The notes under the pieces: model-generated
The model's input: the letters and a program-made list of their open reading frames with translations, nothing else
What the model was told of the DNA's origin: nothing
The model's database searches: none
Assembly (NCBI GenBank): GCA_003248805.1
Contig: QFQY01000082.1
Span: 1-17,042, forward strand
Length of the DNA stretch: 17,042 nt
Direction of reading: 5' to 3'
DNA from: Chelatococcus sp.
GTDB lineage: Bacteria; Pseudomonadota; Alphaproteobacteria; Rhizobiales; Beijerinckiaceae
Translations under genes and position numbers: made by a program
Part shown: one piece after another, positions 7,186-13,587 of the stretch
Layout of the letters: each line of letters opens with the position of its first letter
How positions within the stretch are numbered: position 1 is the stretch's first letter

Positions 7186-7262
7186 CGTCATGGCCGGGCT
7201 TGCCCCGAGCATCTCCTCGATGGGTTTCCCGGGTCTCCGCTTCGCTTCGCCCGGGAATGACG
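7186..7262. repeat. 77-bp palindromic intergenic repeat, copy 2
   Basis: Bounded by CGTCATG and AATGACG like the unit at 670-749. Its first 30 bases match that copy with four mismatches by eye. The second half differs and contains TTCCCGGG (7226-7233) and CCCGGGAA (7250-7257), a perfect 8-bp stem around a 16-nt loop. It lies in the 212-bp gap between the second permease gene and the transaldolase gene, where it could reduce read-through into the enzyme genes. The rest of that gap (7069-7185) holds nothing I recognise. Confidence 0.65.
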
Positions 7263-7280
7263 CTCGGCGCCAGCCCCCCC

Positions 7281-8117
7281 TCAGCTCTTCACCGAGCCCG
7301 CCGTCAGCCCGCCGACCATGTTCTTGCGGAAACCGTAATAGATCACGGCCGGAGGAATGGCGTAGAGCAGGCCCGCCGCCATCAGCAGGTTCCAGGGCGC
7401 GTCGTCGGCCGACAGGAACAGGCCGAGCCCCACCGCCAGCGGCACCGCCTTTTCCGAGGACAGCAGCAGGAAGGCGTAGAGATACTCGTTCCAGGCGAGC
7501 AGCAGCGCGTAGATGCCGATGACCACCATGGAAGGCTTCATCAGCGGCAGATAGACCAGGCGGAAGAGCTGCAGCGAGGTCGCGCCGTCCATGATCGCCG
7601 CCTCGTCGAGCTCCTGGGGCAGCTTGTCGGAGGCCTGCTTCAGCACCCAGATGGCATAGGGCGAGGCCAGCGCCACCATGGCGAGAATCAGCGCGGTCTG
7701 CGTGTTGAGCAGCCCGTAGGAGCCCATCGCCTTGTACATCGGGATGGCGAGGAAGGCGGCCGGGATCAGATAGGTCGCGAGCGCGAGGTTCATCATCGTG
7801 CGCCCGCCACGCACCTTGAGGCGCGAGATGGCGAAGGCGGCGAGCGTCGCGACGAAGAGCGTGAGCAGCCCCGTCGAGATCGCGATGAAGAAGCTGTTGA
7901 ACATCTGCCGCCAGAAATTCCCCAGATAGTAGTGCTGCTGGTTGAAGACGATCTGGAAGTTCTGGAGCGTCGGATTGTCCGGCCAGAGCTTGCCGGCCAG
8001 CATCGATTCCTGGTTCGAGATCGACAGCACGAAGAGGTGGTAGATCGGCAGCAGTGTCCAGATCAGCACGGGAATGGCGATCAGGATCAGCTTGGCTTCG
8101 TCGAAAACCCGGCGCAT
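7281..8117 (-). CDS. Carbohydrate ABC importer permease, MalG type (CUT1)
   Basis: Inner-membrane permease of 278 residues, the normal MalG-like size, with about six membrane helices (first at about 10-32, then 72-98, 108-131, 138-158, 193-215 and 243-262). The cytoplasmic EAA loop that docks the ATPase reads DEAAIMDGATSLQLFRLVYLP (its EAA at 172-174). The start overlaps the stop of the preceding permease gene by one base (TGATG at 8115-8119), which indicates translational coupling and supports ATG 8117. It pairs with the next upstream gene to form the heterodimeric channel for the binding protein at 9108-10490. The family is clear; the transported sugar is unknown. Confidence 0.93.
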   Translation of the reverse strand: MRRVFDEAKLILIAIPVLIWTLLPIYHLFVLSISNQESMLAGKLWPDNPTLQNFQIVFNQQHYYLGNFWRQMFNSFFIAISTGLLTLFVATLAAFAISRLKVRGGRTMMNLALATYLIPAAFLAIPMYKAMGSYGLLNTQTALILAMVALASPYAIWVLKQASDKLPQELDEAAIMDGATSLQLFRLVYLPLMKPSMVVIGIYALLLAWNEYLYAFLLLSSEKAVPLAVGLGLFLSADDAPWNLLMAAGLLYAIPPAVIYYGFRKNMVGGLTAGSVKS

Positions 8118-9004
8118 CAGGCACTTCCCTTCGACAGGCGCTTCACCATCACGAAGACCATCGGCAGGATCAGCGGCATGGCGACGATGATCGAGGCGAT
8201 GCCGAGGTCGAGGTTGTTGTTGCGCATGTAGCGGATGCCGAGCGTGGCGAGCACGTGGTTGAGATCGCCCGGGCCGCCGGAATTGAGCAGGTAGACGCTG
8301 TTGAAATCGCCCAGCGTCCAGATCATCGAGAGCATGGTCGAGGTGACGTAGAGCGTCGCCAGCGAGGGCCAGGTGATGAAGCGGAACTGCTGCCACCGGT
8401 TGGCGCCGTCGACGCTGGCCGCCTCGTAGAGATCCTGCGAGATCGCGAGCCGGCCGGTGACGAGGATCAGCGTCCAGAAGGGCAGCGACTTCCAGATATG
8501 GACGAAGATCGAGCAGATGAAAGCGAGCGTCGGGTCCGTGAGCCAGCCGGGGCCCTCCATGACGCCGAAGAGCTGGAAGAGCTGCTGGTTCACCATGCCA
8601 TTCTCGGGGTTCAGCATGACCCGGAAGGACAGGATGGTCGGAATCGAGGGCACGGCCCAGGGCAGGATGAACAGCACCAGCACGAAGCGCACCCAGGCCC
8701 GCTGCTGCACGAAGAAGCCGGAGAGCCCCAGCGCGATCAGGAACTTGAGGTTCACCGCCACGAACAGGAAGACGATGGTGTTGACCACCGTCCGCAGGAA
8801 GATCGGGTCCGCGAACAGAGCGCGGTAGGACTGCCAGTTCAGGCCGAGCCAGAGGCCATAGCCGACGGGATAGACCACCATCACCGCGAAGACGAGGACA
8901 TAGGGAGCGAGCATGATCGCTCCCCACAGCGCCCTGTCCCTGGTGAAACCGCTCCCGTCCGCCTTGGGAAGAGAGATCGGCGCGGCCATCGTCGTGGCGC
9001 TCAT
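8117..9004 (-). CDS. Carbohydrate ABC importer permease, MalF/UgpA type (CUT1)
   Basis: Inner-membrane permease of 295 residues with about six membrane helices (first at about 27-50, then 72-95, 105-128, 158-182, 213-235 and 262-287). The EAA loop is YEAASVDGANRWQQFRFITWP (EAA at 194-196). There are two nearby in-frame ATGs, at 9010 and 9004. The GAGGAG ribosome binding site (9011-9016) touches the first but lies 6 nt before the second, so 9004 is the better start. The gene follows the binding-protein gene after 103 nt and overlaps the second permease gene by one base. Its N-terminal 20 residues are hydrophilic and not conserved in the family. Confidence 0.93.
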   Translation of the reverse strand: MSATTMAAPISLPKADGSGFTRDRALWGAIMLAPYVLVFAVMVVYPVGYGLWLGLNWQSYRALFADPIFLRTVVNTIVFLFVAVNLKFLIALGLSGFFVQQRAWVRFVLVLFILPWAVPSIPTILSFRVMLNPENGMVNQQLFQLFGVMEGPGWLTDPTLAFICSIFVHIWKSLPFWTLILVTGRLAISQDLYEAASVDGANRWQQFRFITWPSLATLYVTSTMLSMIWTLGDFNSVYLLNSGGPGDLNHVLATLGIRYMRNNNLDLGIASIIVAMPLILPMVFVMVKRLSKGSA

Positions 9005-9047
9005 GGGCATCTCCTCGGCCTATCCGCCCTTCCGGGACGGGTCGGCA

Positions 9048-9074
9048 CCCCGCGGCTCTTGCCGGCCGCGCGGG
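9048..9074 (-). promoter_or_regulatory. Intercistronic hairpin between binding-protein and permease genes
   Basis: CCCCGCGGC (9048-9056) pairs with GCCGCG (9065-9070) plus GGG (9072-9074), leaving one bulged base and an 8-nt loop: nine pairs, nearly all G-C. It sits between the binding-protein stop (9108) and the permease start (9004). Such hairpins often protect the binding-protein mRNA or reduce read-through, so that the binding protein outnumbers the permeases. That role is inferred from position and structure. Confidence 0.4.
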
Positions 9075-9107
9075 CGCCAGTCTCCATTCACGGGTGGATC
9101 GTCGGCC

Positions 9108-10490
9108 TCAGCCGGCGATCTCCTTGATGCGGGCGATCATCTCGTCCACCGCCTGCTCGGGCGAGATCTTGTCCTGCACCACGCGGTTGACCGCCTTGGC
9201 CCAGACATTCTCGGCGTTCACGGTGGTGAACTTGTAGTTGTAGACGAACTGGAACGGAACCGTGCCGTCCTTGTACTGCTTGTAGACGACGGCCCGGTGC
9301 GGGTCCTTGCCGTCGGACCAGAACGGCGCCTCGATGCCCGTCAGCGTCGTCGGCACCCAGCGGCCGGCCGAGCCCTCGACGAAGGGACGCAGGTTCTCGT
9401 CCTTCATCAGGAAGGCCATGAACTCCTTGCCGCGCTTCTTGTTCTTGGCGTCGGCGAAGACCACCGCCGTCTTGACCGCGGCGAGGTTGGTCATGGCGCT
9501 GCCGTCGGGCTTCTTCGGGAACTCCGCGGTGCGGATGTTGTCCTCGTAGTTCTTCTTGGCCTGCGCCCGCTGCTCGGCGGTGAGCGCCGGGTTGTTCATG
9601 TCGTCCATGTGCTTGCCGGCGATCGAGATCGTGGCGTTGTGCGTGGCGACGGTGGTGCGGTTGTGGAAGGCGACGTTGTTGTCCGGGTCGAGCCAGTTCA
9701 CCGAGGACGGCGGCGTGCAGCCGCGCTGCATGATGTTGGAGTAGGCCTTGACGGCCTCGATCATCGCGGCCCGGTTCTTCGGCTGGTCCAGCACGATCTT
9801 GCCGCTCTCGTCGACCACCTGGGCGTCGAAGGCGTTGGCGAAGGTCAGGAACGAGTAGAAGGTGTCGGAGGCGGCGATACCCATCGGATGGCCGATGCCG
9901 TAGACGCGCTTGCCCTTGGCCCGCAGGGAGCCCTGGACCTTGTCGCACCAGAAGTCCCAATAGCCGTTCCAGGTCTTGGGAATGTCGGATTCCTTGAACC
10001 CGGCCTCCTCCAGCATGTCCTTCCAGTAGGTGATGTGCATCATCTGCTGCTCGACCGGGAAGGCGTAATACGCCTTCTTCCCCGTCTTGCCGTTCAGCAG
10101 GAAGGTCGTCGCCAGCGCCTTGGGCTGGATCTCGCCCTTGATCGGCTCGATGACGTCGGTCACGTCCTCGAGCTTGCCGTCGAAGGCCCATTTGCCGGTC
10201 GTGCGGAAATCGTAGGTGGTGCAGAAGCCGACATCCGGCGGCGTGCCGGCATCGACGGCGCCGACCGACTTCGTGACGCAGTCCTCGGTCGCATAGAGCG
10301 AGAGGTCGACCTTGACGCCGGTGGCTTTCTGAAAGCGGTCGAAGACGGCGAGCAGCGCGTCGTCCTCGCCCTTGTAGAAGCCCTTGGTGAACCAGGCGGT
10401 GATCGTCTCCTGCGCCGATGCGGCGCCCGCCCAACCGCAAACCAGCGCGGCGACCCCCGCCCCAGCCACGAGATGCCTGACAAGCTTCAT
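9108..10490 (-). CDS. Carbohydrate ABC transporter substrate-binding protein (CUT1, UgpB/MalE-like)
   Basis: A 460-residue periplasmic binding protein. Residues 1-26 are a signal peptide ending GAASA before QETITAW; there is no lipobox. The mature protein begins with a typical ITAWFTKGFYKGEDDALLAVF strand-helix and continues with GTPPDVGFCTTYD, MMHITYWKDMLEEAGF and IPKTWNGYWDFW, as in the type I solute-binding proteins of the CUT1 family. There is a good GGGAGAG ribosome binding site before ATG 10490. It is the first gene of a minus-strand operon with both permeases, transaldolase and an SDR, so the ligand is probably a sugar, polyol or oligosaccharide that enters the pentose phosphate route. 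A LacI-like operator motif lies about 14 bp upstream of the start. No ATPase gene is in the operon. Confidence 0.92.
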   Translation of the reverse strand: MKLVRHLVAGAGVAALVCGWAGAASAQETITAWFTKGFYKGEDDALLAVFDRFQKATGVKVDLSLYATEDCVTKSVGAVDAGTPPDVGFCTTYDFRTTGKWAFDGKLEDVTDVIEPIKGEIQPKALATTFLLNGKTGKKAYYAFPVEQQMMHITYWKDMLEEAGFKESDIPKTWNGYWDFWCDKVQGSLRAKGKRVYGIGHPMGIAASDTFYSFLTFANAFDAQVVDESGKIVLDQPKNRAAMIEAVKAYSNIMQRGCTPPSSVNWLDPDNNVAFHNRTTVATHNATISIAGKHMDDMNNPALTAEQRAQAKKNYEDNIRTAEFPKKPDGSAMTNLAAVKTAVVFADAKNKKRGKEFMAFLMKDENLRPFVEGSAGRWVPTTLTGIEAPFWSDGKDPHRAVVYKQYKDGTVPFQFVYNYKFTTVNAENVWAKAVNRVVQDKISPEQAVDEMIARIKEIAG

Positions 10491-10503
10491 TCGTTCTCTC
10501 CCA

Positions 10504-10516
10504 TTTAAACGTTTTA
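10504..10516 (-). promoter_or_regulatory. LacI-family-like operator motif upstream of the sugar operon
   Basis: An AT-rich patch in a very GC-rich region reads, on the minus strand, TAAAACGTTTAAA. Its centre AAACGTTT (10507-10514) is a perfect palindrome around a central CG, the hallmark of many LacI/GalR-family operators. It is about 14 nt upstream of the binding-protein start, where a bound repressor would block transcription. No LacI-family gene is in the window, so the regulator would be elsewhere. Function is inferred. Confidence 0.45.
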
Positions 10517-10724
10517 GTATGACGATTTCCTTCGCCTTGCGCCGACCCTAGTCGAAAGCCCCCGCCTCGAACAAGGGGGAGGGTTGCAGGAATTGCAGGC
10601 AACTTTAGTCCGTGTCCTCGCGGGGTTAATGCGAAACGGGGATGCCCGCTTCACCGAACCGTCATATGGGAGAGATACCGGCAGCCCACCCTTCGACCCG
10701 AGTCCCGACAGGATGGAGAGACCC
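10517..10724. promoter_or_regulatory. Divergent control region between the two ABC operons
   Basis: This stretch separates the two divergent importers and must contain the promoter of the plus-strand operon and probably part of that of the minus-strand operon. I see GTTGC (10583-10587) and GCAAC (10599-10603), an inverted repeat spaced by 11, overlapping two direct TTGCAGG copies (10584-10590 and 10593-10599). This could be an activator or repressor site. No convincing sigma-70 promoter pair was found by eye. Confidence 0.3.
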
Positions 10725-11714
10725 ATGCGTTCCAAGGCGCCGCTCGCGCTCGTTTCCGCCGGCATCGCGCTGGCCGCGATCCTGGCCTCGCCCGCGCTGG
10801 CCGTCGAAGGCAAGCTCGTGCTCTACACCAGCCAGCCCAATGCCGACGCCCAGCAGACGATCGACGCCTTCAAGGCGAAGTATCCCAAGGTCGACATCAG
10901 CTTCGTGCGCGACGGCACCCCGCGCGTCATGGCCAAGCTGCGCACCGAGTTCGAGGCCGGCAGCCCGCAGGCCGACCTCCTCCTGATCGCCGATTCGGTG
11001 ACGATGGAAGGGCTGAAGAAGGAAGGCCGCCTGCTCGCTCACGACAAGGCGGACGTCTCGGCCTATCCGGCGGGCATCCACGATCCGCAGAAGATGTGGT
11101 TCGCGACCAAGCTCATCACCACCGGCATCGTCTACAACGCCAAGGCACCGCTGAAGCCGACGAGCTGGCTCGACCTGACCAAGGCCGAGGCGAAGAACCT
11201 CGTCGCGATGCCGAGCCCGCTGACCTCGGGCGCGGCGCTGATCCACACCATCACGCTGACCGGCACGCTCGAGGGCGGCTGGGCCTATTACGAGAAGCTC
11301 AGGGAAAACGGCGCGCTCGCCGCCGGCGGCAACGGCGACATCCTGCGCCAGGTCGCGACCGGCGAGAAGCTCTACGGCATGATCGTCGACTTCATGCCGA
11401 TCCGCGAGAAGGCCAAGGGCGCGCCCGTCGAGTTCGTGTTCCCGAGCGAAGGCGTGTCCTCGGTCAGCGAGCCGGTCGCCATCCTGTCGAGCACCAAGAA
11501 CCCGGAAGCCGCCAAGGCCTTCGTCGACTTCCTGATTTCCAAGGACGGCCAGGCGCTCGCCCTGAAGCAGGGCTATGTCGCCGCGCATCCCGACGTCGCG
11601 CTCCCGGCCGGCTACCCCGAGCGCGCCGCGATCAAGCTCATGCCTTTCGACGCCGCCAAGACGCTCGCGGGCGAAACGGCTGCCCGCAAGCGCTTCAGCG
11701 CGATCTTCGAGTGA
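10725..11714 (+). CDS. ABC transporter substrate-binding protein, ferric/2-aminoethylphosphonate type
   Basis: A 329-residue periplasmic binding protein. I chose ATG 10725, preceded by GGATGGAGAG, because it begins with a proper signal peptide (MRSKAPLALV...SPALA, cleaved after about residue 26); the open frame reaches back to 10584 but that part does not look coding. Mature features are KLVLYTSQPNADAQQTIDAF, GIVYNAKAPLKPTSWLDL, MPSPLTSGAAL and SKDGQALALKQGY, the pattern of the FbpA/AfuA group that carries iron, phosphonates or sugar phosphates. The paired tyrosines that bind Fe3+ in FbpA proteins are replaced by VDFMP at about 221-225, so a non-iron ligand seems more likely. It is the first gene of an operon with the fused permease 34 bp downstream. 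Confidence 0.88.
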   Translation: MRSKAPLALVSAGIALAAILASPALAVEGKLVLYTSQPNADAQQTIDAFKAKYPKVDISFVRDGTPRVMAKLRTEFEAGSPQADLLLIADSVTMEGLKKEGRLLAHDKADVSAYPAGIHDPQKMWFATKLITTGIVYNAKAPLKPTSWLDLTKAEAKNLVAMPSPLTSGAALIHTITLTGTLEGGWAYYEKLRENGALAAGGNGDILRQVATGEKLYGMIVDFMPIREKAKGAPVEFVFPSEGVSSVSEPVAILSSTKNPEAAKAFVDFLISKDGQALALKQGYVAAHPDVALPAGYPERAAIKLMPFDAAKTLAGETAARKRFSAIFE

Positions 11715-11748
11715 GAGCGGGCACCGTGATGGCAGGGCCGACCCCGGC

Positions 11749-13494
11749 ATGACGCTCGCGACGCGCGCAGACTGGCAAGGCGGCGGCCGCAGGCCCGCCC
11801 TGCCCGCCCTCACCCTGCCCGCCGGCCTCGGCCTGCCGGCGCTGGTCACGCTCGTCGCCCTCCTGCTGGGCGGTCTGCCCTTCTTCCGGCTGGTCGTGGC
11901 CGCGCTCGCGCCCGGCTGGAGCTTCGCGCCCGATCAGGCACTGGCCGAGATCACCAGCCGGTCGGCGACGACCGCGACGCTGCACACGCTGGAGACGGCC
12001 GGCTTCTCGGCGCTGGGGGCACTCTTCGTCGGGGGCCTCGTCGCGCTGCTGCTCGGCGTCACCGACGTGCGCGGCAAGCGCCCGCTCGCCTTCGCCTTCG
12101 TCTTCTCGATGATGATCGCGCCGCAGGTGGCGGCGCTGGCCTTCCTCAGCCTGTTCGCGCCGCATTCGCCGATCCTGTCGCTGATCGGGCTCGCGCCGCC
12201 GCCCGGCACGCCCAACCCGCTGCTCGGGCGTGGCGGCATCATCCTCGTCATGGCGCTTCATCACGCGCCGCTGGTCGCGATCACGCTGTGGACCGGCCTG
12301 CGCAGCATCCCGCATTCGCTGGTCGAGGCCGCGCAGATGGAAGGCGCGGGAGCGGCCACGATCACGACGCGGATCGTCGTGCCGGTGCTGCGGCCGCAGA
12401 TCGTGGCGGCCGGCCTCATCGCCTTCGTCGCCGGCGTCGGCAATTTCGGCATTCCGGCGCTGCTCGGCCTGCCGGCCAACTACCTGACGCTGCCGACGCT
12501 GATCTATCGGCGGCTGTCGAGCTTCGGCCCGGCGGGACTCAACGACGCCGCCGCGCTCGCGATCCTGGTCGCGCTCGTGGCGGGCCTCGGCGTCGCGGCA
12601 GGGGCGCTGGCGAGCCGGCGAACCGGCGGCAAGGTCGAGATCGAGCAGCCGCTGCGGCCGTACTGGGCGCTCGGGCGCTGGCGCGGCACTGTCGCGGGCG
12701 GGCTGTGGACGCTGCTCGCGCTCAAGCTCGGCCTGCCCCTCGCGGCCCTTCTCGCCGAGGCCCTGACGCCGGCGCTGGGCGTCGCGCTTTCCTGGCAGAG
12801 CGTCACGCTCGACAAATTCGCCGAGGTGCTGCTGCGGCAGGATGTCACGGTCAGGGCCTTCCGCAATTCGCTGCTCTTCGCCGGCACGGCAGCGGCGCTG
12901 CTCGCCCTGCTCTCGATCGCCTTCGCCTATGCGCTGGAGCGCCGGATGGGCAAGATCAGGCGCCTCGTCGAGATCGTGATCGAATTGCCCTATGCGCTGC
13001 CGGGCGTCGTGCTCGCCATCGCCTGCATCCTCGTCTTCCTGAAGCCGCTGCCGCTGCTTGGCGTCAGCATCTACGCCACGCCCTTCATCATCGTCTTCGC
13101 CTATCTGGCGCGCTTCCTGCCGCTGGCGCTCAAGGCGCCTGTCGCGGCCATGGCCCAGATCGAGGCCCATCACGAGGAGGCGGCGAAGCTCGACGGCGCC
13201 AATCTGTGGCAGATGCTGCGCTTCATCGTGGCACCGATGCTCGCGCCGGCGGCGACCGTCTCGGCCCTGATGGTCTTCCTCGTCGCCTTCAACGAGCTCA
13301 CCGTCTCCGCCCTGCTCTGGTCCTCGGGGACCGAGACGCTCGGCGTCGTGCTCTTCAGCCTGAAGGAGGCCGGCCTGGCGGGCGAGGCCGCGGCGGTGGC
13401 GATCAGCGCATCGGGCGTGATCCTGCTGATCATGATCGGCCTCGATCTGGCCGGGCGAAAGCTGCCGGCCGGCGTCCTGCCCTGGCGCATCTGA
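11749..13494 (+). CDS. ABC importer permease, fused two-domain type (FbpB/ThiP-like)
   Basis: A 581-residue membrane protein carrying both permease halves of a binding-protein-dependent importer, the usual form in the iron/thiamine/phosphonate group. There are about twelve helices. Each half has its own ATPase-docking EAA loop: LVEAAQMEGAGAATITTRIV (EAA at 193-195) and HEEAAKLDGANLWQMLRFIV (EAA at 477-479). The linker between halves is around 288-310 (RRTGGKVEIEQPLRPYW). ATG 11749 is the last plausible start before the first helix; only a weak AGGG precedes it, which suggests coupling to the binding-protein gene. The frame continues upstream to 11575, but that would overlap the binding-protein gene. 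No ATPase gene follows. Confidence 0.9.
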   Translation: MTLATRADWQGGGRRPALPALTLPAGLGLPALVTLVALLLGGLPFFRLVVAALAPGWSFAPDQALAEITSRSATTATLHTLETAGFSALGALFVGGLVALLLGVTDVRGKRPLAFAFVFSMMIAPQVAALAFLSLFAPHSPILSLIGLAPPPGTPNPLLGRGGIILVMALHHAPLVAITLWTGLRSIPHSLVEAAQMEGAGAATITTRIVVPVLRPQIVAAGLIAFVAGVGNFGIPALLGLPANYLTLPTLIYRRLSSFGPAGLNDAAALAILVALVAGLGVAAGALASRRTGGKVEIEQPLRPYWALGRWRGTVAGGLWTLLALKLGLPLAALLAEALTPALGVALSWQSVTLDKFAEVLLRQDVTVRAFRNSLLFAGTAAALLALLSIAFAYALERRMGKIRRLVEIVIELPYALPGVVLAIACILVFLKPLPLLGVSIYATPFIIVFAYLARFLPLALKAPVAAMAQIEAHHEEAAKLDGANLWQMLRFIVAPMLAPAATVSALMVFLVAFNELTVSALLWSSGTETLGVVLFSLKEAGLAGEAAAVAISASGVILLIMIGLDLAGRKLPAGVLPWRI

Positions 13495-13515
13495 CGGCGC
13501 GGCCGCGACGCATGA

Positions 13516-13535
13516 GGCGAGCGGCATCGCTCGCC
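13516..13535 (+). terminator. Hairpin after the fused-permease gene, terminator candidate
   Basis: GGCGAGCG and CGCTCGCC form a perfect 8-bp stem around the loop GCAT, 21 bp after the permease stop and 52 bp before the cyclase start. There is no T-run after it (an A-run follows), so it is only a weak candidate for an intrinsic terminator in the plus direction. The rest of 13495-13587 has no other recognisable signal. Confidence 0.35.
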
Positions 13536-13587
13536 ATCGCGGAAAAATCGTGACGGAAAATTAGCTCGCCCGTGTGCAGATGGCGCG

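Noticed and set aside
7069..8124. Upstream extension of the transaldolase frame to 674 codons
   Set aside because: It overlaps the permease gene in another frame and crosses the palindromic repeat; the normal TalB start at 7068 is clear.
8913..10508. Plus-strand open frame of 531 codons over the CUT1 binding-protein gene
   Set aside because: It opposes a binding protein with signal peptide and ribosome binding site; the translation is an antisense shadow.
10584..10724. 47-codon N-terminal extension of the plus-strand binding protein
   Set aside because: It would put the signal peptide internal; the ATG at 10725 has a ribosome binding site and leads straight into the signal peptide.
11695..13527. 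Minus-strand open frame of 610 codons opposite the fused permease
   Set aside because: Extremely rich in Gln, Arg, Asp and Gly, with no membrane segments or domains; the plus-strand frame carries two conserved EAA loops.
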